From an uncultured Alphaproteobacteria bacterium (lineage in GTDB: Bacteria; Pseudomonadota; Alphaproteobacteria; TMED127), in contig CACFLM010000037.1 in NCBI GenBank assembly GCA_902567145.1, positions 1-5,332 of the forward strand: a stretch of DNA of 5,332 bases, read 5' to 3'. Each line of letters starts with the position of its first letter. The stretch's first letter is position 1. The position numbers and the translations under genes were made by a program. The notes under the pieces were generated by a model. The model saw nothing but the letters and a program-made list of their open reading frames with translations, did no database searches and was not told the origin of the DNA. Shown one piece after another: positions 1 through 5,332 of the stretch.

Positions 1-36
1 ACTTCTTTTATTAACAGATTTAAAATTTCTAGACAT
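1..36 (-). CDS. Possible start of a hypothetical protein, cut by the window edge
   Basis: On the minus strand an ATG at 36-34 opens a frame of 12 codons that runs off the left edge without a stop. It reads MSRNFKSVNKRS, a basic, polar N-terminus. It would lie 88 bases downstream of bioB on the same strand and could continue that transcription unit. No Shine-Dalgarno sequence precedes it, but most starts here lack one. Too little is visible to name a family. The alternative is the 3' end of a convergent plus-strand gene: two plus frames are open from the edge and stop at 43-45 and 46-48. Nothing here decides between these options. Confidence 0.25.
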   Translation of the reverse strand, partial: MSRNFKSVNKRS

Positions 37-104
37 ACGATATAAATAATTATTTTAAAATTAACTGCAACGAATTTCTGCAATTTTCAGACCATAATTT
101 TATG

Positions 105-127
105 TAATATTAAATTTTTTAATATTA
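105..127. repeat. A/T-only inverted repeat over the bioB stop codon
   Basis: Bases 105-114 (TAATATTAAA) and 118-127 (TTTAATATTA) form a perfect 10-bp inverted repeat with a 3-base loop (TTT). The right arm contains the bioB stop codon, TAA on the minus strand at 127-125. The stem has no G-C pair, and no T-tract follows on either strand, so it is not a textbook intrinsic terminator. It could still act as a weak 3'-end structure protecting the bioB message. In DNA this AT-rich, such a palindrome may also be chance. Confidence 0.35.
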
Positions 128-1129
128 ATGACTTGTGGCAGAAATCTTATCGGAAAATGTTAACAAGTATTTATTTATAAAATACTTTAAATTATATTGA
201 TTAATTTCTTTAAATTTTAAAATAAGCTCTTTATCTTTTTCCATATCGTTATTTTTTGTTGTAAGAAGAGAATCACCATAAAAAATTGAATTTGCTCCAG
301 ATAAAAGGCATAGCATTTGTGTTTCATTTGATAAATATTTTCGTCCAGCTGATAATCTTATTCTAGATTTGGGCAGAATAATTCTAGCAGTTGCAATCAT
401 AATTATCATTTCTTCAGGTTCAATTATTTGTTGATTTTGTAAAGGTGTGCCCTTGACCGGTACTAATGTATTAATTGGAACACTTTCGGGTTGAGGTTCT
501 AGATTTGCTAATACCTCAAGCATTTCAGCTCTATCTTTCCATGATTCACCCATTCCAATTATACCTCCTGAGCAAACGCTAATACCAGCTTTTTGAACAT
601 TTTGAATTGTCTCCAACCTTTCGTCAAAAGTTCGTGTTGTAATTATTTTTTTGTAATAATCTGGCGAAGTGTCAATATTATGATTATAGGCATCTAAACC
701 TGATTCTTTAAGTTCCTTGGCTTGGTCTTGTGTAATAGAACCTAGTGTAACACATGCTTCAAGATCCAGTGACTTTACTTCCTTTATCATTTCGACAACT
801 GAATCAAGATCCTTTCCATTTCTTAATTTTTTCCATGCAGCTCCCATACAAAATCTATGAGCTCCGTTTTTTTTTGCTAGCCTTGCTGCTTTTTTAACTT
901 CAGAAATATCTATAAGGTTTTCTTTTTTTAGATTTACATTGTAATGTGCAGATTGTGGACAGTACTTGCAATCTTCGGGACAACTTCCTGTTTTGATTGA
1001 AATCAATGATGCTAATTGGACATCTCCCTTTTCAAAGTTTTTATTATGTACCTTTTGGGCTTTGAAAATTAATTCATTTAAAGGAAGTGAAAAAAGTCTT
1101 TTGATCTGATGCGAAGTGATTTTATTCAT
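125..1129 (-). CDS. bioB: Biotin synthase BioB (radical SAM)
   Basis: BioB performs the last step of biotin synthesis: it inserts sulfur into dethiobiotin using S-adenosylmethionine radicals, a [4Fe-4S] cluster and an auxiliary [2Fe-2S] cluster. Counting from the ATG at 1129 (334 residues), the radical-SAM motif CPEDCKYC gives Cys50, Cys54 and Cys57. The [2Fe-2S] ligands are all present: Cys94 in FCMGAA, Cys126 in ACVTLG, Cys186 in VCSGGIIGMGE and Arg258 in RIRLSAGR. YNHNIDT and NSIFYGDSLLTT are also typical. The enzyme looks intact and is close to the usual length. The start is uncertain: GTG at 1165 and ATG at 1144 are in frame, and none of the three has a Shine-Dalgarno sequence. I chose 1129 because it best matches the family N-terminus and overlaps the upstream gene by only 8 bases. 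It is probably co-transcribed with, and translationally coupled to, that upstream gene. No other biotin gene is visible in the window. Confidence 0.96.
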   Translation of the reverse strand: MNKITSHQIKRLFSLPLNELIFKAQKVHNKNFEKGDVQLASLISIKTGSCPEDCKYCPQSAHYNVNLKKENLIDISEVKKAARLAKKNGAHRFCMGAAWKKLRNGKDLDSVVEMIKEVKSLDLEACVTLGSITQDQAKELKESGLDAYNHNIDTSPDYYKKIITTRTFDERLETIQNVQKAGISVCSGGIIGMGESWKDRAEMLEVLANLEPQPESVPINTLVPVKGTPLQNQQIIEPEEMIIMIATARIILPKSRIRLSAGRKYLSNETQMLCLLSGANSIFYGDSLLTTKNNDMEKDKELILKFKEINQYNLKYFINKYLLTFSDKISATSH

Positions 1130-1616
1130 TATTGTTTGATTCATAGTTAGGGAGAAACATTTCACCTGTACAAAAAAGATACTCTAACCTTACTTTAGAA
1201 TCAATAGGTCCTTTAATTTGATGTATAGTTTCATCTAGAACTAAATTGCCTCCACCTATAAGTAACTCTTGAAAAAAAAATGTCATTGAATCTTGATTGG
1301 TTGTTCCCGAAAGAATGAAATTAGTTTTAGAAGAATTATTATCATTAATTATTTCACTTATTTTAGATGATTGTGTTTGAATATCAGCTTTTAGAATAGA
1401 TTTTTTGGAATTAACTAAAAAATTAGTTACTGTATCTTGATTTTCCAGTTTTTTTATTGAGATTGATGCCTCTACGAAATTATTATTGTTATTGATTATA
1501 AATGTTAATCCGCATTCCTCTGGAATATTTTCATGAAGTTTTATAATTGAATTAACATTTACCTGAGCCAATGATATTTTAGAAAAAAGTACTATTATTA
1601 TAGATAACTTAAACAT
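1122..1616 (-). CDS. Hypothetical exported protein upstream of bioB
   Basis: I do not recognise this 164-residue protein. It begins with a good signal peptide: a lysine at position 3, a hydrophobic stretch from residues 4 to about 16, and S-L-A at residues 15-17, a plausible signal peptidase I site. The mature part would be periplasmic or secreted, about 147 residues. It is rich in Asn, Ser and Ile, has an Asn run at 42-46, and ends in an Asn-rich tail. It has two cysteines, at about residues 35 and 149, which could form one disulfide. A GGG turn near 121-123 sits between segments that look like beta strands. There is no transmembrane segment beyond the signal peptide. The gene overlaps the bioB start, so the two are probably expressed together, but nothing in the sequence ties it to biotin. 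Its ATG touches the ATG of the divergent hydrate-repair gene. The coherent signal peptide makes a real gene likely. The function is unknown. Confidence 0.72.
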   Translation of the reverse strand: MFKLSIIIVLFSKISLAQVNVNSIIKLHENIPEECGLTFIINNNNNFVEASISIKKLENQDTVTNFLVNSKKSILKADIQTQSSKISEIINDNNSSKTNFILSGTTNQDSMTFFFQELLIGGGNLVLDETIHQIKGPIDSKVRLEYLFCTGEMFLPNYESNNNE

Positions 1617-1637
1617 ATGACGCAGACAACATTATTA
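1593..1637. promoter_or_regulatory. Divergent start junction with overlapping putative promoter elements
   Basis: The minus-strand ATG (1616-1614) and the plus-strand ATG (1617-1619) are adjacent and form CATATG, so the promoter of each gene must lie inside the other gene or very near the start. On the plus strand, TATTAT (1593-1598) and TATAGA (1599-1604) resemble -10 boxes. The second would place transcription initiation only a few bases before the plus ATG. On the minus strand, TAATAAT (1637-1631) is a comparable -10-like element. I see no convincing -35 box for either direction and no Shine-Dalgarno sequence before either ATG. A/T-rich matches are common by chance here, so these are candidates only. 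Confidence 0.35.
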
Positions 1638-3008
1638 ACAGTTAAACAAATTACACAGTCAGAAGATATATATATAAAAAAAAATTCTTTTAACAAGTTA
1701 ATAAATCTTGCTTCTTCAAAAATTGCACAATATGTAGAAAAAAATTTTAAAAATAAACAGATTTTATTTGTATGCGGCCCTGGAAATAATGGTGTAGATG
1801 GAAAGCTTGCTTTTAAAAAAATAAAAAATAAATCAAAACTTTCTTTATTGGAACTAAATAAAAGAAAAAAATTTGATAATAAAAAATTAAAAAAATTAAC
1901 TGATTCAAGTGAAATTATTTTTGATTGCATTTTTGGTGTTGGATTAAACAGAGAAGTTTTAGGAAGCTACAAGTTAGCTATAAATTTAATTAACGATTCA
2001 AAAAAAAAAGTTATTTCTATCGATATACCCAGTGGAATTGATTCTGACTCAGGAAGAATAATGGGAGTTTGCATAAAAGCTAATAAAACATTGGCCATGA
2101 ATTTTCTTAAACCTTGTTATTTCTTATTACCTAGTAAAGAATTTGCTGGAGAAATAGAACTTTTAGATTTAGGTTTGGATTACCCTAAAAAGTTGGCACC
2201 TAATATTTCTCTTATAAGTAGAAAAATATTTGAAAATAAGATTCCTAAACATGGATTGAATATAAACAAATATGATAAGGGTAATGTTTTGATTCTAGGT
2301 GGTTCAATGTCAGGTGCTTCAAGACTAGTAGCATATTCAGCTAGAAAAACAGGGTGCGGTCTTTCAACCATTGTTTTAGATGAGTTTAACCTTAAATATT
2401 ATCTAAAATCAGAGCCAGGAACAATTATTAAAATTTTTCACAAAACTGATTTTGATAAAAAAGACGTTTTAGTGATAGGCCCAGGATTAGGTAAAGACTA
2501 TAATAAAAATAAAGTTTTAGAATTTATTAAATGTTTTACGGGCCCAATAATTCTTGATGCAGACGCCTTGAGTATTTTCGAAAATTTTAGAAATGATTTA
2601 ATCAGCTTATTAAAAAAAAAAGAAAAAATCTTACTTACTCCTCATATAGGTGAATTTAAAAGACTTTTTGACTATTCAGATCAATCAAAAATTACTAGTT
2701 GCATTAAAGCATCAAATTTAATTCAAAATTATGTGCTTCTTAAGGGTAATGACACAGTAATTTCATTCCCAAAAAATAAAGTTTGGATTAACAGTCTGGA
2801 CAAAAATAATCTTGCAACAGCTGGATCAGGAGATCTTTTGTGTGGTATAATAGCAGGTTTAATTGCACAAAAAATGGACTTTTCAAGTGCCATATTAGCT
2901 TCTATGTGGATTCAAAGTAGAATTTCGATATCAAAAAATCATGTTACAGTTGAGGATTTTTTAGATCAGATTCCTATTGTAATTAATTCTTTAAAAAATA
3001 ATAATTGA
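1617..3008 (+). CDS. nnr: Bifunctional NAD(P)H-hydrate epimerase / ADP-dependent NAD(P)H-hydrate dehydratase
   Basis: This cytosolic repair enzyme rescues damaged NADH and NADPH: the N-terminal domain epimerises R- and S-hydrates, and the C-terminal domain dehydrates the S form using ADP. At 463 residues it is somewhat shorter than the E. coli protein (about 515). N domain (about 1-205): LLTVKQ at the start, GPGNNGVDG (54-62), then DIPSGIDSDSG (136-146). C domain (about 210-460): KYDKGNVLILGGS (218-230), VIGPGLG (286-292), ILDADAL (312-318), LTPHIGEFKRL (340-350), LLKGNDTVI (374-382) and NLATAGSGDLL (398-408), which includes the catalytic-type Asp406. Oddities: Val60 replaces a usual Gly in GNNGGDG, the common MENAG motif is replaced by INLAS (29-33), and the usual HG near the C-terminus is replaced by IQSR. 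The epimerase half therefore looks more divergent than the dehydratase half. The ATG at 1617 is the only methionine near the expected N-terminus; it has no Shine-Dalgarno sequence. No terminator follows before the tRNA. Confidence 0.93.
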   Translation: MTQTTLLTVKQITQSEDIYIKKNSFNKLINLASSKIAQYVEKNFKNKQILFVCGPGNNGVDGKLAFKKIKNKSKLSLLELNKRKKFDNKKLKKLTDSSEIIFDCIFGVGLNREVLGSYKLAINLINDSKKKVISIDIPSGIDSDSGRIMGVCIKANKTLAMNFLKPCYFLLPSKEFAGEIELLDLGLDYPKKLAPNISLISRKIFENKIPKHGLNINKYDKGNVLILGGSMSGASRLVAYSARKTGCGLSTIVLDEFNLKYYLKSEPGTIIKIFHKTDFDKKDVLVIGPGLGKDYNKNKVLEFIKCFTGPIILDADALSIFENFRNDLISLLKKKEKILLTPHIGEFKRLFDYSDQSKITSCIKASNLIQNYVLLKGNDTVISFPKNKVWINSLDKNNLATAGSGDLLCGIIAGLIAQKMDFSSAILASMWIQSRISISKNHVTVEDFLDQIPIVINSLKNNN

Positions 3009-3048
3009 TTTAAATTAAATAATGTTGTTTTTTATTAAAATGCTATAA

Positions 3049-3133
3049 GCGGGCGTGGCGGAATTGGTAGACGCGCTAGATTTAGGTTCTAGTGACTTAT
3101 GTCGTGTGGGTTCAAGTCCCTCCGCCCGTACCA
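3049..3133 (+). tRNA. tRNA-Leu, anticodon UAG, with encoded CCA
   Basis: An 85-base class II tRNA folds by eye. The acceptor stem is GCGGGCG (3049-3055) with CGCCCGT (3123-3129); its first pair is G-U. The D stem is GCG (3058-3060) with CGC (3072-3074), with GG in the loop. The anticodon stem is 3076-3080 with 3088-3092, and the loop TTTAGGT carries anticodon TAG at 3083-3085, reading CUA and probably other CUN leucine codons. The long variable arm (3093-3105) has a stem GAC/GTC around TTAT, as expected for tRNA-Leu. The T loop is TTCAAGT (3111-3117). The T stem, 3106-3110 with 3118-3122, has a U-U mismatch at its second pair. The discriminator is A3130 and CCA is encoded at 3131-3133. It lies 40 bases after nnr and six before tig, so it may sit inside a longer transcript. 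Confidence 0.97.
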
Positions 3134-3139
3134 AAAGTT

Positions 3140-4468
3140 ATGAATATAAAAGAAATTAAAAATAAAGATAAACTCTCTGTTGAATGGATTGTTACAATAC
3201 CCTCAATTCATGTAAATTTAGAGTTAGATAAAAAATACTCTGAATTGCAAAGCAAGGTAAATTTACCGGGATTTAGACCAGGTAAGGTTCCAACACAAAT
3301 TATAAAAAAGCGATTTGGACAAAACGCTGTTTCTGAAGTTTTAGATAAAATTATCAATGAATCCTTGACTAAGGCAGTAAAGGAAAGGAATTTAAAGCCA
3401 TCAATACAACCTAAAGTTGATATAAAAAACTTTGAAGAGGGAAAAGATCTTGAATTTAAAGTAAGTTTTCAAGTTATGCCAGAGATACCTGATTTTGACT
3501 TAAAAAAAATTTCCGTTGAGAAGTCTAAATTAAATATTACAAAAAAAGATATTGAAAATTCACTTTCTCAGATTGCTGAAAAACATGAAAGATTCAAGCC
3601 ACTTGTTAAAAAAAGAAAATCTAAAATTGGAGATTTGATTTTATTTGATTATGAGGGCAAAATTGATAAAAAAGTATTTAATGGAAGTTCTGGAAAAGAT
3701 GAAACTGTAGTTTTGGGTTCCAATAAGTATATTCCTGGATATGAAGACCAGATGGTAGGACTTTCAGAGGGCGAAGAAAAAAAAATTAATGTTACTTTTC
3801 CTGAAGATTACAGGGAAAAGAATATTGCAGGAAAAAAAGCTGAATTTGATCTTAAAATAAAAGATATTCAAGAAAGAGTTAAAAATATCCCGATTGATGA
3901 TAAGTTAGCTGAAGAAATTGGAGAAAAAAGTTTAGCAGAATTAAAAATAAAAATTGACGAAAAAATGAAGAAAGATTTTGAAAATCTATCTATCCTAAAA
4001 ATGAGAAGGGAAGCAACAGAAAACATGTTAAAAAATTTTGAATTTTCAATTCCTTCAAAAATGATCGACGCTGAATTTGAATTTTTGAAGTCTCAGGCCG
4101 ATAAAAAAGAACAAAAAGACTCTGATATAAAAAAACTCGCAAGTAGAAGGGTAAAACTTGGACTCATAATTAATTCAATTTCTGAAAAAAATAATATAAA
4201 TGTTGAAGATTCAGATCTTACCCAGGCGGTAGTTAGTGAAGCAAGCAAATATCCAGGTCAAGAAAAGCAAGTCGTTGAATTTTATAAAAATAACCCAAAT
4301 CTGATGAACAATTTGAGAGGCGTTGCACTCGAAGAAAAAGTTATGAAGTACGTTGTTAATAGTTGTGTTAAAAAAGATAAAACATGTACAATTGATGAGT
4401 TATTTAAATCAGATTTTTTAAAAAATGAGAAAGAACTAATATCAAATAAAGAAAAGGAGAAAAAATAA
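3140..4468 (+). CDS. tig: Trigger factor, ribosome-associated chaperone and prolyl isomerase
   Basis: Trigger factor binds the ribosome near the tunnel exit and shields nascent cytosolic proteins. From the ATG at 3140 it has 442 residues, near the usual 430-450. The N-terminal ribosome-binding domain (about 1-115) carries the signature GFRPGKVP at 44-51. The FKBP-type prolyl isomerase domain spans about 160-244 and includes [30 protein letters not shown] and a closing FDLKIKDIQ. The helical, charged C-terminal chaperone region follows and ends in a Lys/Glu-rich tail. The frame stays open upstream to a GTG at 3092, but that would place coding sequence inside the tRNA, so 3140 is the proper start. 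It has no Shine-Dalgarno sequence: only AAAGTT separates it from the tRNA CCA. Its stop codon overlaps the clpP start by one base (TAATG), pointing to a shared transcript and translational coupling. Confidence 0.97.
   Translation: MNIKEIKNKDKLSVEWIVTIPSIHVNLELDKKYSELQSKVNLPGFRPGKVPTQIIKKRFGQNAVSEVLDKIINESLTKAVKERNLKPSIQPKVDIKNFEEGKDLEFKVSFQVMPEIPDFDLKKISVEKSKLNITKKDIENSLSQIAEKHERFKPLVKKRKSKIGDLILFDYEGKIDKKVFNGSSGKDETVVLGSNKYIPGYEDQMVGLSEGEEKKINVTFPEDYREKNIAGKKAEFDLKIKDIQERVKNIPIDDKLAEEIGEKSLAELKIKIDEKMKKDFENLSILKMRREATENMLKNFEFSIPSKMIDAEFEFLKSQADKKEQKDSDIKKLASRRVKLGLIINSISEKNNINVEDSDLTQAVVSEASKYPGQEKQVVEFYKNNPNLMNNLRGVALEEKVMKYVVNSCVKKDKTCTIDELFKSDFLKNEKELISNKEKEKK
4454..4460 (+). promoter_or_regulatory. 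Ribosome binding site of clpP
   Basis: AAGGAGA, eight bases before the clpP ATG counting from the end of GGAG, is a strong Shine-Dalgarno match. It lies inside the last codons of tig. It is the only clear ribosome binding site in front of any gene in this window, and it supports the clpP start at 4468. Confidence 0.85.
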
Positions 4469-5070
4469 TGAGTTCATTAATTCCAATGGTTGTTGAACAG
4501 ACAAATCGAGGTGAGAGATCATACGATATTTTTTCTAGACTACTTAAAGAAAGGATAATTTTTCTTACTGGGGAAGTAAACGATGCAGTATCAAGTGTAA
4601 TCTGTGCACAATTTCTTTTTCTAGAATCTGAAGATCCAAAAAAAGATATTTTTTTATATATTAATTCACCAGGTGGTGTTGTATCCTCTGGTTTGGCTAT
4701 TTATGATACTATGCAATATATAAGACCGGATGTTTCCACTCTTTGCATTGGACAAGCTGCTAGTATGGGCTCCCTTTTACTAACAGCTGGGAAAAAAGGA
4801 AAAAGATATTGTTTGCCTCATTCCAGAATAATGACGCATCAACCTTCAGGAGGAGTCCAAGGTCAAGCTTCCGATATTGAAATTCATGCCAAAGAAATAG
4901 TAAACCTTAAAAAGAGTTTAAATAAAATTTATGAAACTCATACTGGTCAGCCACTTAATGTAATAGAAAAAATGATGGATAGAGATCATTTTATGAATGC
5001 TGAAGAAGCAAAAAAAATTGGAGTTGTAGACAAGGTGGTCTCAGAAAGACCTGATTTAAAAAAACAATAA
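4468..5070 (+). CDS. clpP: ATP-dependent Clp protease proteolytic subunit ClpP
   Basis: ClpP is a cytosolic serine protease that assembles into a 14-subunit barrel and degrades proteins unfolded by ClpX or ClpA. The 200-residue protein has the expected full length. The catalytic triad is visible: Ser99 in GQAASMG (95-101), His124 in MTHQP and Asp173 in MDRDHFM. INSPGG (65-70), which forms the oxyanion and substrate-binding region, and [10 protein letters not shown] are typical. The N-terminus [21 protein letters not shown] matches the family, whose first residues are often removed during maturation. The start overlaps the tig stop codon by one base and is preceded by AAGGAGA. clpX follows after 61 bases, so the protease and its unfoldase are made together. 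Nothing looks truncated or unusual. Confidence 0.98.
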   Translation: MSSLIPMVVEQTNRGERSYDIFSRLLKERIIFLTGEVNDAVSSVICAQFLFLESEDPKKDIFLYINSPGGVVSSGLAIYDTMQYIRPDVSTLCIGQAASMGSLLLTAGKKGKRYCLPHSRIMTHQPSGGVQGQASDIEIHAKEIVNLKKSLNKIYETHTGQPLNVIEKMMDRDHFMNAEEAKKIGVVDKVVSERPDLKKQ

Positions 5071-5092
5071 AAATTTAAATTTGGAATAAAGG

Positions 5093-5118
5093 TTGCAGTA
5101 TTACAAATATTTTATAAT
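5093..5118 (+). promoter_or_regulatory. Candidate promoter for clpX
   Basis: The 61-base gap between clpP and clpX contains a perfect TATAAT at 5113-5118 and a -35-like TTGCAG at 5093-5098. The spacer is 14 bases, shorter than the preferred 16-18, so the -35 assignment is weak. A -10 box here would start transcription about seven bases before the clpX ATG, giving a nearly leaderless message, which fits the missing Shine-Dalgarno sequence. No hairpin terminator is visible in the gap, so readthrough from clpP is also likely. Confidence 0.42.
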
Positions 5119-5131
5119 TATATAGTAATTA

Positions 5132-5332
5132 ATGGTTGATTCAAAAAACAATAAAAATACACTTTTTTGCAGTTTTTGCGGAAAAAGTCAACATGAAGTC
5201 AGAAAGCTAATAGCCGGGCCTACCGTATTCATTTGTGATGAGTGTGTAGAATTATGTATGGATATTATTCGAGAGGAGAATAAAGTTGTTTCCTCTCCTA
5301 AGTCTGGGCATGTGGAAACGCCTAAAGAGTTA
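5132..5332 (+). CDS. clpX: ATP-dependent unfoldase ClpX, N-terminal part, cut by the window edge
   Basis: ClpX is a hexameric AAA+ unfoldase that recognises tagged substrates and threads them into ClpP. The first 67 codons are present and open to the right edge. They contain the zinc-binding domain that dimerises and binds adaptors: Cys13 and Cys16 in [10 protein letters not shown], and Cys35 and Cys38 in [10 protein letters not shown], the C4 arrangement of the family. [15 protein letters not shown] is highly characteristic. The AAA+ core with its Walker motifs lies beyond the window. The ATG at 5132 fits the family N-terminus; no Shine-Dalgarno sequence is seen before it. Its place directly after tig and clpP is the common proteobacterial order, in which lon often follows. 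Confidence 0.96.
   Translation, partial: MVDSKNNKNTLFCSFCGKSQHEVRKLIAGPTVFICDECVELCMDIIREENKVVSSPKSGHVETPKEL

Noticed and set aside
1130..1165. N-terminal extension of BioB from the GTG at 1165
   Set aside because: The added residues have no counterpart in the family, the start codon is weaker, and it would lengthen the overlap with the upstream gene to 44 bases. It remains possible, but less likely than 1129 or 1144.
1598..1930. 110-codon minus-strand open frame, rich in Phe and Leu
   Set aside because: It lies opposite the well-supported nnr gene; its Phe-rich content is what the reverse complement of Lys-rich AAA and GAA codons gives.
2180..2371. 63-codon minus-strand open frame inside nnr
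   Set aside because: It is antisense to conserved nnr motifs, has no ribosome binding site, and shows no recognisable protein features.
3009..3048. TGCTATAAG just before the tRNA as an extended -10 promoter
   Set aside because: Initiation from it would fall inside the mature tRNA, so it cannot produce the tRNA 5' end. The tRNA must be transcribed from further upstream, possibly from the nnr transcript.
3009..3048. Intrinsic terminator between nnr and tRNA-Leu at the T-rich stretch
   Set aside because: The T-run at 3028-3033 is not preceded by a stable hairpin; the flanking sequence is A/T only and does not pair convincingly.
3092..3139. Extension of the trigger factor frame upstream to a GTG at 3092
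   Set aside because: These bases are the 3' half of tRNA-Leu. The translated stretch does not resemble a trigger factor N-terminus, whereas the ATG at 3140 does.
5071..5082. AAATTTAAATTT after clpP as a terminator or regulatory palindrome
   Set aside because: It is a short A/T self-complementary stretch with no loop or T-tract, expected by chance at this composition.

Overview
The window looks like an ordinary, very compact piece of an AT-rich, streamlined proteobacterial chromosome. The gene content and the order trigger factor, clpP, clpX fit Proteobacteria. The low GC, small intergenic gaps, long A/T homopolymers and mostly Shine-Dalgarno-less starts suggest a small-genome alphaproteobacterium, perhaps a marine SAR11-like or related lineage. 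That placement is inference from composition and gene order, not from a tree.

Left part, minus strand: a two-gene unit read right to left. The first gene encodes a small unrecognised protein with a signal peptide (1616 to 1122). It overlaps the start of biotin synthase bioB (1129 to 125). A short A/T-only inverted repeat covers the bioB stop codon. The first 36 bases may hold the beginning of another minus-strand gene.

Middle, plus strand: a bifunctional NAD(P)H-hydrate epimerase/dehydratase (1617-3008) diverges from the signal-peptide gene. The two ATG codons touch back to back, forming CATATG with no intergenic base. A tRNA-Leu(UAG) with an encoded CCA lies at 3049-3133. Trigger factor starts only six bases after that CCA.

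Right part, plus strand: tig, clpP and the start of clpX, the usual protein quality-control cluster. Trigger factor receives nascent chains at the ribosome exit, ClpP is the proteolytic chamber, and ClpX is its ATP-driven unfoldase. tig and clpP overlap by one base (TAATG), and clpP has the only strong ribosome binding site in the window. A perfect TATAAT just before clpX suggests that clpX also has its own promoter.

I found no mobile element, CRISPR array, toxin-antitoxin pair, riboswitch or clearly novel system. The points most worth a second look are the zero-spacing divergent starts, the unknown exported protein coupled to bioB, the near-leaderless tRNA-tig junction, and several unusual residues at conserved motif positions of the hydrate-repair enzyme. 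No gap between genes exceeds 90 bases.
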